64,000 nucleotides of DNA, from assembly GCA_945952585.1 (NCBI GenBank), contig CAMFII010000002.1, forward strand, positions 496,001-560,000, read 5' to 3'. Both the position numbers and the translations under genes were made by a program. The notes below the pieces were generated by a model. The model did no database searches, was not told the DNA's origin, and worked only from the letters and a program-made list of their open reading frames with translations. This document shows positions 17,522 to 24,817 of this stretch, piece after piece. Positions within the stretch are counted from its first letter, which is position 1; every line of letters starts with the position of its first letter. Origin of the DNA: an uncultured Rhodobacter sp. GTDB taxonomy: Bacteria; Pseudomonadota; Alphaproteobacteria; Rhodobacterales; Rhodobacteraceae.

Positions 17522-18012
17522 GCGTCTGTCTCCAAACGGGCGAGAAGCGCCTCAAGCTGGCCGGCCTGCAGCCCCCAGCCCTGCTCAAAGCCCATGTCGA
17601 GGTTGATCTTCGCTTCACGCGCCGAGGCATGACGGGCGACGGCGCGATAGAGCGTGCCGCTGCCTTCCGGGGCAAAGGTGATGACGGCGGTAAAGGCCGG
17701 GCCGAAATCGTCGCTGACCTTCTCGACCGGCGAAAAGTCCTGCGTCATCAGATCGGTAAAGACGATCTTCGACTGCGGCTCGACCAGCAGGAACGACCCT
17801 TCGTTCGGCATCTTCTGCCCGTCGGGGCCCGCCATTTCCATGAAGAACCGCCCGCCGGGGCGTAGCTCCATCTCAACCGCGCTCAAGGTGAAGGGGGCCG
17901 GCGCATACCACTGGCGGAACAGGTCAGGTTCGGTCCAGCAGCGCCAGACCCGGGCGAGGGGCGCCTTCAGATGCCGCTCGATCACAAGGTCACGCGTCGG
18001 GTCGATCTTCAT
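17518..18012 (-). CDS. SRPBCC (AHSA1-type) protein, first of the operon
   Basis: 164 aa from the ATG at 18012 (MKIDPTRDLVIERHLKAPLARVWRCWTEPDLFRQWYAP), chosen because homologous proteins in the same operon begin just before this conserved block. Further motifs: ELRPGGRFFMEMAGPDG and a C-terminal NLDMGFEQGWGLQAGQLEALL helix. It overlaps the arsR-type gene by 23 bases and the next SRPBCC gene by four. The ligand is unknown. Confidence 0.9.
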   Translation of the reverse strand: MKIDPTRDLVIERHLKAPLARVWRCWTEPDLFRQWYAPAPFTLSAVEMELRPGGRFFMEMAGPDGQKMPNEGSFLLVEPQSKIVFTDLMTQDFSPVEKVSDDFGPAFTAVITFAPEGSGTLYRAVARHASAREAKINLDMGFEQGWGLQAGQLEALLARLETDA

Positions 18013-18352
18013 CGGAAGTCTCCTCGTCCTGCATCGTCGCAAGAAACGCCTCGAGGCGATCGGTCCGCGCCTCCCAAATGCGGCGCTGGTCGTCGAGCCA
18101 GGCGGTCGCCGCCTGCAATGTCGCAGGTCGCGCGCGGCATAGCCGTGTGCGACCGGTCTTCTCGGTCTCGATCAGCCGCGCCTCCTCAAGCACCGAGAGG
18201 TGCCGCATCACCGTCGGCAGGGCCATTCCGGTGGGCTCGGCGAGGACCGAGACCGGAGCCGGCCCCTCCATCAACCGTGACAGCATCGCGCGTCTGGTCG
18301 GGTCCGACAGGGCCTGAAACAGCAGGGTTAGATCGGGATCATGCTTAGCCAT
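17990..18352 (-). CDS. ArsR-family winged-helix repressor of the SRPBCC operon
   Basis: 120 aa. LFQALSDPTRRAMLSRLMEGPAPVSVLAEP followed by LPTVMRHLSVLEEARLIETEKTGRTRL is a canonical ArsR/SmtB winged helix. No cysteine cluster for metal sensing is visible; this subgroup regulates adjacent AHSA1/SRPBCC genes. It is first in the operon. Two copies of the palindrome TTAGC-N6-GCTAA lie at and upstream of its start codon and are the likely autoregulatory operators. Confidence 0.92.
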   Translation of the reverse strand: MAKHDPDLTLLFQALSDPTRRAMLSRLMEGPAPVSVLAEPTGMALPTVMRHLSVLEEARLIETEKTGRTRLCRARPATLQAATAWLDDQRRIWEARTDRLEAFLATMQDEETSDEDRPDA

Positions 18353-18361
18353 ATTGCTAAG
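18344..18361. promoter_or_regulatory. ArsR operator candidate 1, spanning the start codon
   Basis: CTTAGC (18344-18349), six bases, GCTAAG (18356-18361); the ATG of the ArsR gene (18352-18350) lies in the spacer. Same half-site and spacer as operator 2. Confidence 0.6.
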
Positions 18362-18389
18362 TAATCCGGGTCGCGCGAGTCGTGCAAGA

Positions 18390-18415
18390 AAAACTTAGCA
18401 CTTCCGCTAAGTTTT
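18390..18415. promoter_or_regulatory. ArsR operator candidate 2
   Basis: A perfect 10-bp inverted repeat, AAAACTTAGC and GCTAAGTTTT, with a six-base spacer. Its centre is 50 bases from the centre of operator 1. It probably overlaps the promoter of the ArsR-SRPBCC operon. Confidence 0.7.
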
Positions 18416-18536
18416 GATCTCATTCTCTTGCAGAGCCTAAAGATGCATTAGGCGGCTTCGGGTATTCCCGCGGTTGCACCTGTCCCGGCCTTGCCGCTAT
18501 TGAATGCTACGGCATACCGAACCTCTGGAGGGCAGC

Positions 18537-20690
18537 ATGGCAGAGCGCGTGAACCGGAATGGCCTTAAGGTCGACAGCCAGCTTGCCGCCTTCGTCGAGG
18601 ACCGCGCCCTGCCGGGCACCGGTATCGCGCCTGACCGCTTCTGGTCCGGTCTGGCGGCCCTCGCGAACGAACTTACGCCGAAGAACAGGGCACTGCTTGC
18701 CAAGCGGGACCGGCTTCAGACGCAGATCGACGACTGGCACAAGGCTCGCGCCAACCAGGCGCTCGACCCCGCCGCCTATCGCGCCTTCCTGACCGAGATC
18801 GGCTACCTCCTTCCCGAAGGCCCGGACTTCAGCATCGAGACCACCGGCGTCGATCCCGAGATTGCGGAGATCGCCGGGCCGCAACTGGTCGTGCCGATCA
18901 ACAACGCCCGCTATGCGCTCAACGCCGCCAATGCCCGGTGGGGCTCGCTCTATGATTGCCTCTACGGGACCGACGCGATGGGCTCTCCGCCGCCGCCCGG
19001 CGGGTATGAACGGGGCCGGGGCGCGCGGGTCGTGACCCGTGTCCGCGTCTTCCTGGACGAGGCCTTCCCGATCCAGGGCGCGAGCCACGGCGACGTGCGG
19101 CGCTACTATGTGAAGGACGGCCAGTTGCTGGTCGATGACCTGCCGCTGGTCGATCCGTCGAAATTCGTGGGCTACCGCGGCAATCCGCGCGCGCCGGATG
19201 CGGTCCTGCTGCGCAACAACGGCCTGCATGTCGAACTCGTCTTCGACCGTGCCCATTTCATCGGTGCCCGTGATCAGGCCTGCCTTGCCGACGTGGTGAT
19301 CGAAAGCGCCGTCTCGGCGATCATGGACTGCGAGGACTCGGTCGCCTGCGTCGATGCCGAGGATAAGGTGCTGGCCTATGCCAACTGGCTGGGCCTGATG
19401 AAGGGTGACCTGACCGAGACCTTCAAGAAAGGCGGTCAGGACATGACCCGGCGCCTGAACGGCGACCGGACCTATGTCGCGCCGGACGGGTCGGAGCTGA
19501 CGGTCAAGGGCCGGGCGCTCCTCTGGGTGCGCAATGTCGGCCACCTGATGACCAACCCGGCGATCCTTTTGCCCGACGGCTCGGAAATCCCCGAGGGGCT
19601 CATGGACGCGATGATCACCGTGATGATCGCGCTCCACGACCTGCAAAAGACCGAAGGGCCGCGGAATGCCACGCTCGGCTCGGTCTATGTCGTGAAGCCC
19701 AAGATGCACGGCCCCGAGGAAGTCGCCTTCGCCGACGAGGTCTTTACCCGCGTCGAAGAGGTGCTGGGCCTGCCGCGCTATACCGTCAAGATCGGCGTGA
19801 TGGACGAGGAACGCCGCACCTCGGTCAACCTCAAGGAATGCATCCGAGCCGCGAAGCACCGGGTCGCCTTCATCAACACCGGCTTCCTCGACCGGACCGG
19901 CGACGAGATCCACACCTCGATGGAGGCGGGCCCGTTCAGCCGCAAGGACTTCATCAAGCGCAAGTCCTGGATCCTCGCCTACGAGAACCAGAACGTCGAT
20001 ATCGGCCTTGAATGCGGCCTCGCCGGACGGGCTCAGATCGGCAAGGGCATGTGGGCCATGCCCGACCTGATGGCGGCGATGCTCCAGCAGAAGATCGAGC
20101 ATCCGATGGCGGGCGCCAACTGCGCCTGGGTGCCGTCGCCGACAGCGGCGACGCTGCACGCGCTCCACTACCACAAGATCGACGTGAAGGCGGTGCAGGA
20201 GCGGCTCAAGAAGGGCGGGCGGCGCGCTTATGTCGATACGGTCCTCGAGATTCCGCTGGCGAGCTACCGTCGCTGGACGCCCGCCCAGATCCTCCGCGAG
20301 GTCGAGAACAACTGCCAGGGCATCCTCGGCTATGTCGTGCGCTGGATCGACCAGGGCATCGGCTGCTCCAAGGTCCCGGACATGAACGATGTCGGCCTGA
20401 TGGAGGATCGCGCGACGCTGCGCATCTCGTCCCAGCATCTGGCGAACTGGCTCCACCACGGCATCGTCTCGGATGAGCAGGTCGAGGCCGCGCTGCGCAA
20501 GATGGCCGAGATGGTCGACCGCCAGAACGCGGGCGATCCGGCCTATGTGCCGATGGCGCCCACCTTCGACGGGCTGGCCTTCAAGGCGGCGCATGCGCTG
20601 GTCTTCGAGGGGCGGACCCAGCCCTCGGGCTATACCGAACCCCTGCTCCATGCCTATCGCCAGCAGAGGAAGGCGGAACTCGCGGGCTGA
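18537..20690 (+). CDS. glcB: Malate synthase G
   Basis: 717 aa from the ATG at 18537, which has GGAGGG upstream; length fits the monomeric G isoform. It condenses glyoxylate with acetyl-CoA to malate, in the glyoxylate shunt or glycolate use. Characteristic segments: [37 protein letters not shown] with the Mg2+-binding acidic pair, [32 protein letters not shown] and [21 protein letters not shown]. The C-terminal helical plug is present. No isocitrate lyase gene is in the window. A hairpin covers the stop codon. Confidence 0.98.
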   Translation: MAERVNRNGLKVDSQLAAFVEDRALPGTGIAPDRFWSGLAALANELTPKNRALLAKRDRLQTQIDDWHKARANQALDPAAYRAFLTEIGYLLPEGPDFSIETTGVDPEIAEIAGPQLVVPINNARYALNAANARWGSLYDCLYGTDAMGSPPPPGGYERGRGARVVTRVRVFLDEAFPIQGASHGDVRRYYVKDGQLLVDDLPLVDPSKFVGYRGNPRAPDAVLLRNNGLHVELVFDRAHFIGARDQACLADVVIESAVSAIMDCEDSVACVDAEDKVLAYANWLGLMKGDLTETFKKGGQDMTRRLNGDRTYVAPDGSELTVKGRALLWVRNVGHLMTNPAILLPDGSEIPEGLMDAMITVMIALHDLQKTEGPRNATLGSVYVVKPKMHGPEEVAFADEVFTRVEEVLGLPRYTVKIGVMDEERRTSVNLKECIRAAKHRVAFINTGFLDRTGDEIHTSMEAGPFSRKDFIKRKSWILAYENQNVDIGLECGLAGRAQIGKGMWAMPDLMAAMLQQKIEHPMAGANCAWVPSPTAATLHALHYHKIDVKAVQERLKKGGRRAYVDTVLEIPLASYRRWTPAQILREVENNCQGILGYVVRWIDQGIGCSKVPDMNDVGLMEDRATLRISSQHLANWLHHGIVSDEQVEAALRKMAEMVDRQNAGDPAYVPMAPTFDGLAFKAAHALVFEGRTQPSGYTEPLLHAYRQQRKAELAG

Positions 20691-20699
20691 AGCCCGCGA
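20680..20699 (+). terminator. Hairpin with the glcB stop codon in its loop
   Basis: TCGCGGGC (20680-20687) and GCCCGCGA (20692-20699) form an 8-bp stem with loop TGAA that contains the stop codon. Only a weak T-run (ATTTTCC) follows, so it may be a 3'-stabilising structure rather than a full terminator. Confidence 0.4.
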
Positions 20700-20781
20700 A
20701 GCTGCCATTTTCCTGCACATCTGCTTGATTGCAGGGGTGGTGTGCGCGCTTTGGCCCTTCTTTCCGCCCCAATCGGGGCTT

Positions 20782-20804
20782 ATCCTTTGGCCCACACAAA
20801 GGAT
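20782..20804 (+). promoter_or_regulatory. Hairpin sequestering the ribosome binding site of the C26 hydrolase gene
   Basis: ATCCTTTG (20782-20789) and CAAAGGAT (20797-20804) form a perfect 8-bp stem with a seven-base loop. The 3' arm contains the AAAGGA Shine-Dalgarno for the ATG at 20811, so folding would block initiation. Confidence 0.45.
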
Positions 20805-20810
20805 TTGGTC

Positions 20811-21587
20811 ATGTCGCGCCCCGTCATCGGCATCATCGGCAACCGCGCCCTATTGAACGAGACCTACCCGATCCACGGCGGGGGCACGATGAACATGTGC
20901 GCCGTCTCGCATGTGGCCGGAGGTCTGCCGCTCATCATTCCCGCCGATCCCGAGCTTGTTTCGGTCGAGGAACTGCTCGACGCCTGCGACGGCTTCCTGC
21001 TGACCGGTGGCCGCCCGAACGTCCACCCCGAGGAATACGGCGAGGAAGAGACCGAGGCGCATGGCACCTTCGACCGCGCCCGCGACCGCATCACGCTGCC
21101 CCTGATCCGCGCCTGCGTTGAGCGCGGGCAGCCCTTCCTCGGCATCTGCCGCGGCTTTCAGGAAGTGAACGTGGCGATGGGCGGCACACTCTATCCGGAA
21201 ATCCGCGAGTTGCCGGGCCGGATGAACCACCGCATGCCGCCCGACGGCACGCTGGACGAGAAGTTCGCCCTGCGCCACGCCGTGCGCTTCACCCCGGGCG
21301 GGGTTTTCCATCGGCTGATGGGCGCGGAAGAGGTGATGACCAACACGCTCCACGGACAGGGCATCAAGGTCGCCGGCCAGCGGATCGTCATCGACGGCCA
21401 CGCCCCCGACGGCACCCCTGAGGCGATCTATGTCGACGGCGCGCCGGGCTTTACCCTGTCGGTGCAGTGGCACCCGGAATGGAACGCCGCCGACGATCCC
21501 GTCTCGCGCCCGCTCTTCACCGCTTTCGGTCAGGCGGCGGCAGACTGGTCAGCGGGGAAACGCGCCCCAATTCGGAAACGCGCCTGA
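20811..21587 (+). CDS. Gamma-glutamyl-gamma-aminobutyrate hydrolase-like peptidase C26
   Basis: 258 aa from the ATG at 20811 (MSRPVIGIIGNRALLN), with AAAGGA upstream; a longer in-frame start at 20742 lacks support. It has a class-I glutamine-amidotransferase fold with nucleophile Cys113 in GICRGFQEVN and the His221/Glu223 pair in VQWHPEW, matching the PuuD/peptidase C26 family. It probably hydrolyses a gamma-glutamyl amide in polyamine or amine catabolism. No other puu genes are adjacent, so the substrate is inferred from family only. Confidence 0.9.
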   Translation: MSRPVIGIIGNRALLNETYPIHGGGTMNMCAVSHVAGGLPLIIPADPELVSVEELLDACDGFLLTGGRPNVHPEEYGEEETEAHGTFDRARDRITLPLIRACVERGQPFLGICRGFQEVNVAMGGTLYPEIRELPGRMNHRMPPDGTLDEKFALRHAVRFTPGGVFHRLMGAEEVMTNTLHGQGIKVAGQRIVIDGHAPDGTPEAIYVDGAPGFTLSVQWHPEWNAADDPVSRPLFTAFGQAAADWSAGKRAPIRKRA

Positions 21588-21594
21588 CGCCCCA

Positions 21595-21618
21595 ATACTT
21601 TTCCATTGAGTGAAGTAT
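21595..21618. promoter_or_regulatory. Inverted repeat ATACTT-N12-AAGTAT upstream of second ArsR gene
   Basis: Perfect 6-bp arms at 21595-21600 and 21613-21618, immediately after the C26 hydrolase stop and just before the second ArsR gene. It could be a second binding site for that regulator or part of its promoter. Confidence 0.35.
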
Positions 21619-21629
21619 CGAGGCCGGCT

Positions 21630-21653
21630 ATGGTTCTCCATATGGAAAACCAT
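21630..21653. promoter_or_regulatory. Near-perfect palindrome over the start of the second ArsR gene
   Basis: A 24-base palindrome with outer arms ATGGTT/AACCAT and core TCCATATGGA; only one symmetric pair mismatches. It begins at the proposed start codon, the same placement as operator 1 of the other ArsR gene, which suggests translational-start-proximal autorepression. Confidence 0.55.
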
Positions 21654-21986
21654 TCTCCCGCGCTCGATTCGATCTTCCACGCCCTGTCCGACCCCACGCG
21701 GCGGGCGGTGCTGCGACGGTTGGGGCAGGGGCCGGCGGCCATCACCGAACTGGCGGCCCCCTTTGGGATGGGCCTGCCGGCCTTCCTAAAGCATGTCGGC
21801 GTGCTCGAGGAGGCTGGGCTCGTCGCCACGCAGAAATCCGGCCGGGTTAGGACCTGCACCCTGCAGGCTGAGGCCCTCGCCGCGGCGGAGAAATGGTTCG
21901 ACGAACAGCGCGCGCTCTGGGCCGGTCGCTACGACAATCTCGACAGCCTGCTCGCCACCCTCGGAGGACATGACAATGAAGCCTGA
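21630..21986 (+). CDS. ArsR-family winged-helix regulator of a second SRPBCC operon
   Basis: 118 aa from the ATG at 21630, with GAGG six bases upstream; Met5 (MENHSPALDSIF) is an alternative. IFHALSDPTRRAVLRRLGQGPAAITELAAPF and LPAFLKHVGVLEEAGLVATQKSGRVRTCTL form the ArsR winged helix. It resembles the ArsR protein of the minus-strand SRPBCC operon 3.3 kb away, and both precede AHSA1 genes, so they are probably paralogous modules. It overlaps the next gene by 11 bases. Confidence 0.91.
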   Translation: MVLHMENHSPALDSIFHALSDPTRRAVLRRLGQGPAAITELAAPFGMGLPAFLKHVGVLEEAGLVATQKSGRVRTCTLQAEALAAAEKWFDEQRALWAGRYDNLDSLLATLGGHDNEA

Positions 21987-22494
21987 CCTGAAATTCACAT
22001 TCGCGGTCGACCTGCAGGCCAACACCCTGACGGTCACCCGCGAATTCGCCGGCCCGCGCCCGCTGGTCTGGGATTGCCACACGAAACGCGAGCTTCTCGA
22101 CCGCTGGTTCGCCCCGAAGCCGCTGACGACGAAGACAAAATTCATGGACTTCCGCGAGGGCGGCCATTGGCACTACGCGATGGTCGATCCCTCGGGCCCC
22201 GAATACTGGAGCCGGATCGACTATCGGACCATTACCCCGATCGACGGCTATACCGCCCTCGACGGCTTCTCGGACGAGACCGGCGCGATCAACCCCGCAC
22301 TGCCCCAGGCCGAATGGGACGTGACCTTCACCGCCCGCGGAGCGCATACCTTCGTCCGCACTGTCGTCACCTATGCCTCGGCCGAGGCGATCAACACCGT
22401 CATGGCCATGGGCATGGAAGCCGGCATGACCTCGACCCTCGAGCGGCTGGACGAGTTGCTCGTGATCCTCACCCAACCGGAGGCCCGGGCATGA
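21976..22494 (+). CDS. SRPBCC (AHSA1-type) protein of the second ArsR operon
   Basis: 172 aa from the ATG at 21976, chosen because GGAGG (21963-21967) is eight bases upstream; an ATG at 21970 is too close. LTVTREFAGPRPLVWDCHTKRELLDRWFAPKPL and DFREGGHWHYAMVDPSGPEYW are AHSA1-type blocks, with a C-terminal MAMGMEAGMTSTLERLDELL helix. It overlaps the regulator gene by 11 bases and the following SRPBCC gene by four (ATGA). Ligand unknown. Confidence 0.9.
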   Translation: MKPDLKFTFAVDLQANTLTVTREFAGPRPLVWDCHTKRELLDRWFAPKPLTTKTKFMDFREGGHWHYAMVDPSGPEYWSRIDYRTITPIDGYTALDGFSDETGAINPALPQAEWDVTFTARGAHTFVRTVVTYASAEAINTVMAMGMEAGMTSTLERLDELLVILTQPEARA

Positions 22495-22907
22495 CCTTCC
22501 CGCAGATCACCATCACAGCGCTCGTCGACGCGCCTCTCGCCAAGGTCTGGCGCTATTGGACCGAGCCCGAGCACATCACCCAATGGAACTTCGCCTCCGA
22601 CGACTGGTGCTGCCCGCGCGCGACCAACGACCTGCGCGTCGGCGGCACCTACAGCGCCCGGATGGAGGCGCAGGACGGCTCCTTCGGCTTTGATTTCGGC
22701 GGAGACTGGTTCGACGTGACCGAGGGCAAGTCCCTCGGCCTGAAGATGGGCGACGGCCGCAGCGCCCGCACCACCTTCACGCCCGAGGGAACCGGCACCC
22801 GCGTCACAACGGTCTTCGACGCGGAAGGCACCCACCCGCTCGAGATGCAACGCGACGGCTGGCAGGCCATCCTGAACAACTTCAAGGGATATGCCGAGCG
22901 GGGGTGA
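22491..22907 (+). CDS. SRPBCC (AHSA1-type) protein, last gene of the second ArsR operon
   Basis: 138 aa. ITITALVDAPLAKVWRYWTEPEHITQWNFASDDW is typical of the AHSA1 family, followed by DLRVGGTYSARMEAQDGSFGFDF and a C-terminal QRDGWQAILNNFKGYAE helix. Translationally coupled (ATGA) to the preceding SRPBCC gene. It belongs to the subgroup often annotated as activators of Hsp90 ATPase, although bacterial members have no demonstrated role of that kind. Confidence 0.9.
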   Translation: MTFPQITITALVDAPLAKVWRYWTEPEHITQWNFASDDWCCPRATNDLRVGGTYSARMEAQDGSFGFDFGGDWFDVTEGKSLGLKMGDGRSARTTFTPEGTGTRVTTVFDAEGTHPLEMQRDGWQAILNNFKGYAERG

Positions 22908-23001
22908 CCTCGTCGCAGTCGCTTGACCTGAGATTTCGCCAGAGGGACACTGTCCGGACGGGCGATCTTGTCCGGGCGTGCCGGGCTTGGGGGATCCAGG
23001 G

Positions 23002-23454
23002 ATGGACATGCGGGCCAGACGGTCAGTTCTGCTTCTTGCGGCGGGATTGGTCGCAGCCGGTCCCGGCCTTGCGCAGGACAATCCCGACATCGTGGCGGCC
23101 GGCAAGAAGGTCTATTTCAGCCGGTGCCTCGCCTGCCACGAACCGCCAAGCACCGTCGGCCTGACCGATGACGAAATCGCCCAGAACGAAGCCATGCTGC
23201 CGGGGGGCGAGGCGGTGCCAACACGCGGGCCGACGCTTACTCACCTGATCGGCCGCACCGCGGGAACGCTTCCGGGCTACAACTTCTCCGAAGCGATGAA
23301 GGCCTCCGGCGTGGTCTGGACCGCCGAAGCGCTGCGCGTCTTCCTCCTGAAGCCCTCGGTCGCCATGCCCGGCAACAAGATGCCCTTCAACGGTGTGAAG
23401 CGGGCAGGCGAGATGGACGCCCTCATCCCCTATCTCCTTGACGCCGCGAAGTGA
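23002..23454 (+). CDS. Exported c-type cytochrome
   Basis: 150 aa from the ATG at 23002 (23008 is equally possible). Leader MDMRARRSVLLLAAGLVAAGPGLAQ is a Sec signal peptide. The mature protein has a single heme site CLACH (residues 42-46) and a distal Met candidate in SVAMPGNKMPF (Met122 or Met127), with the class-I ending GEMDALIPYLLDAAK. An insert follows the heme motif (TVGLTDDEIAQNEAMLPGGE) before GPTLTHLIGRTAGTLPGYNFS. It acts as a periplasmic electron carrier; the donor and acceptor are not identifiable from the neighbours. Confidence 0.9.
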   Translation: MDMRARRSVLLLAAGLVAAGPGLAQDNPDIVAAGKKVYFSRCLACHEPPSTVGLTDDEIAQNEAMLPGGEAVPTRGPTLTHLIGRTAGTLPGYNFSEAMKASGVVWTAEALRVFLLKPSVAMPGNKMPFNGVKRAGEMDALIPYLLDAAK

Positions 23455-23554
23455 TGGTTCGCCAGTCTGCAATCGCCATCGCGTCCGCCTGGATCGAGTG
23501 GCTGACGTAACCGGTCCCGCTCGTTGATGGAGAGAGACGCGGACTGCGTCTGCT

Positions 23555-23607
23555 TGAATGGCCTGCCGACGAAACACTTCTCGGAGACATCTCGGCGGGG
23601 CCATTCA
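23555..23607. repeat. Imperfect long inverted repeat in the cytochrome c downstream region
   Basis: TGAATGGCC (23555-23563) and GGCCATTCA (23599-23607) are perfect 9-bp arms, with inner GCCGA/TCGGC pairs (23565-23569 and 23592-23596). It sits in the 205-base convergent gap after the cytochrome gene and lacks a T-run. It could be a structured 3' UTR or a relic of a mobile element; no transposase sequence is visible. Confidence 0.35.
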
Positions 23608-23659
23608 GCTGCACGGGTCTCAGCCAGCGCACTGCCAAAGCTGCACTCGGTGTCCGACG

Positions 23660-24160
23660 TCAGGGTCCCTTCGTCGTGACAATGAGGTCTCCAGGCCGGA
23701 CCAGCGAATTGGTGCCGTGCGAGCCGATCCAGATGGTGTATGTCCCGCGTTCACCGTTCTCGAAGACGATCAGCGGGTTGTGACCCCGTCCGTTGTCGTC
23801 GAAGTGCCACCCCCCTTGAGGGTCCCGGATCACGAGGAGTGTGTCATCCGCGTCCTCCACCGTGATGGCGAGCCGCGCCGAATCCTGCCAATGCAGCACG
23901 ACAGCTGGCGTCACTTCGACCAGACCGTCTCCCTTGTAGCCCGTCAGTCCGTCCCCCTCCAGGCCACAGGCCTTGAGGTTCCACGAGCCGCCGCCCCGGA
24001 TCGTTATGTGGAACGGGTCCATCGCCCGGCCCGCGGCCACGTTGATCTCGCCATACATGGGCTGCGAGTCAGGGTCGAGGCCGGGACAGGCCAGAGCGGG
24101 CTGCGCAAGAACGGAGAGGAAAACGACAGCGGCTCGAACGGACAGTGCCATAGGTGACAT
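23660..24160 (-). CDS. Secreted hypothetical protein with a PPC-like beta-sandwich domain
   Basis: 166 aa from the ATG at 24160, preceded by GGAGGCC. Signal peptide MSPMALSVRAAVVFLSVLAQPALA, then a mature beta-rich domain. The segment DDTLLVIRDPQGGWHFDDNGRGHNPLIVFENGERGTYTIWIGS carries the L-V-I-x-D-P-x-G and D-D-N-G-x-G spacing and the Y-x-I-W-I-G strand of periplasmic peptidase-associated (PPC-like) domains. Two or three Cys suggest a disulfide. Function unknown; it stands alone. Confidence 0.72.
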   Translation of the reverse strand: MSPMALSVRAAVVFLSVLAQPALACPGLDPDSQPMYGEINVAAGRAMDPFHITIRGGGSWNLKACGLEGDGLTGYKGDGLVEVTPAVVLHWQDSARLAITVEDADDTLLVIRDPQGGWHFDDNGRGHNPLIVFENGERGTYTIWIGSHGTNSLVRPGDLIVTTKGP

Positions 24161-24337
24161 CACGGCCTCCACGCTTTCCGAAAATCTACAACTCCAAGGC
24201 CCTTGTGTCACCAAAGCGCTACCAGCCCCTCAGGATGCGCATTCCTGGCGCACCGCTGCCCGGCGGCGCTTGCGCGCCTTGCTCCGGGTGCCGTCGGCAT
24301 TCACTTTGCTGCAATGGCGGTTTTGGCGTCGTTTCGA

Positions 24338-24360
24338 CCGGCGAACGCAGGATTCGCCGG
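24338..24360. terminator. Hairpin downstream of the DUF4242 gene
   Basis: Perfect 8-bp stem CCGGCGAA (24338-24345) and TTCGCCGG (24353-24360), seven-base loop, located ten bases past the minus-strand stop of the DUF4242 gene. The T-run is weak. Confidence 0.45.
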
Positions 24361-24370
24361 TCGCGCTCTT

Positions 24371-24643
24371 TCAGTTGGCCGTGGTCGGGTCGATCATCCC
24401 GGTGATCGGCGTGATCCGGCTGGCCGGGAACCCGCTCAGTTTGGCATGTTCATGGATCGCCGCCTCGTCTTCAGCGAGATAGACGCAGAAGGTCTTGTTG
24501 TTCGCGACGTAGGAGTGCTCCCACTGAACTCGCGGCGCGAGTTTTGACAGGGCCGAGTTCGAGACCTTCGACGCCTCCCGCAGTTGGCCGCGGTCAAAAG
24601 ACCCTACTGACGGAATTTCTCTCTCAATGACGAAGAGTTGCAT
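24371..24643 (-). CDS. DUF4242 (nickel-binding-like ferredoxin-fold) protein
   Basis: 90 aa from the ATG at 24643, preceded by AGGAGG. MQLFVIEREIPSVGSFDRGQL, VQWEHSYVANNKTFCVYLAEDEAAIHEHAKLSGFPASRITPITGMIDPTTA follows the DUF4242 pattern (hydrophobic strand with V-E/I-E-R, W-x-x-S-Y-V, C-V-Y-x-A-x-D-E-x-A-I-x-E-H-A, I-D-P-T-T). The family is small, cytoplasmic and of unclear function. It is divergent from an HxlR-type regulator that probably controls it. Confidence 0.85.
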   Translation of the reverse strand: MQLFVIEREIPSVGSFDRGQLREASKVSNSALSKLAPRVQWEHSYVANNKTFCVYLAEDEAAIHEHAKLSGFPASRITPITGMIDPTTAN

Positions 24644-24737
24644 GACTTTCCTCCTGGTTGATCGCCGCAGCCGGATAGGTCCGTGCCCGGTTCGGGTAAG
24701 ATGCCAACCCGCTTCACTCACGAGGTAGATTTGAAAA

Positions 24738-24755
24738 TGAAGCGCGCCCGCTTCA
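24738..24755. promoter_or_regulatory. Inverted repeat TGAAGCG-N4-CGCTTCA between DUF4242 and HxlR genes
   Basis: Perfect 7-bp arms (24738-24744 and 24749-24755) in the divergent promoter region, 63 bases before the HxlR start; a good candidate HxlR operator. Confidence 0.5.
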
Positions 24756-24817
24756 GAATGTGAACTGGCGCGTCTCGCGAAGACTTGCCTATGCTGATCC
24801 CGAGAGGAGATCCGTCC

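Noticed and set aside
18507-20795. 762-codon minus-strand open frame opposite glcB
   Set aside because: Antisense to a well-conserved malate synthase gene; the protein is Arg/His/Asp-rich with no family resemblance.
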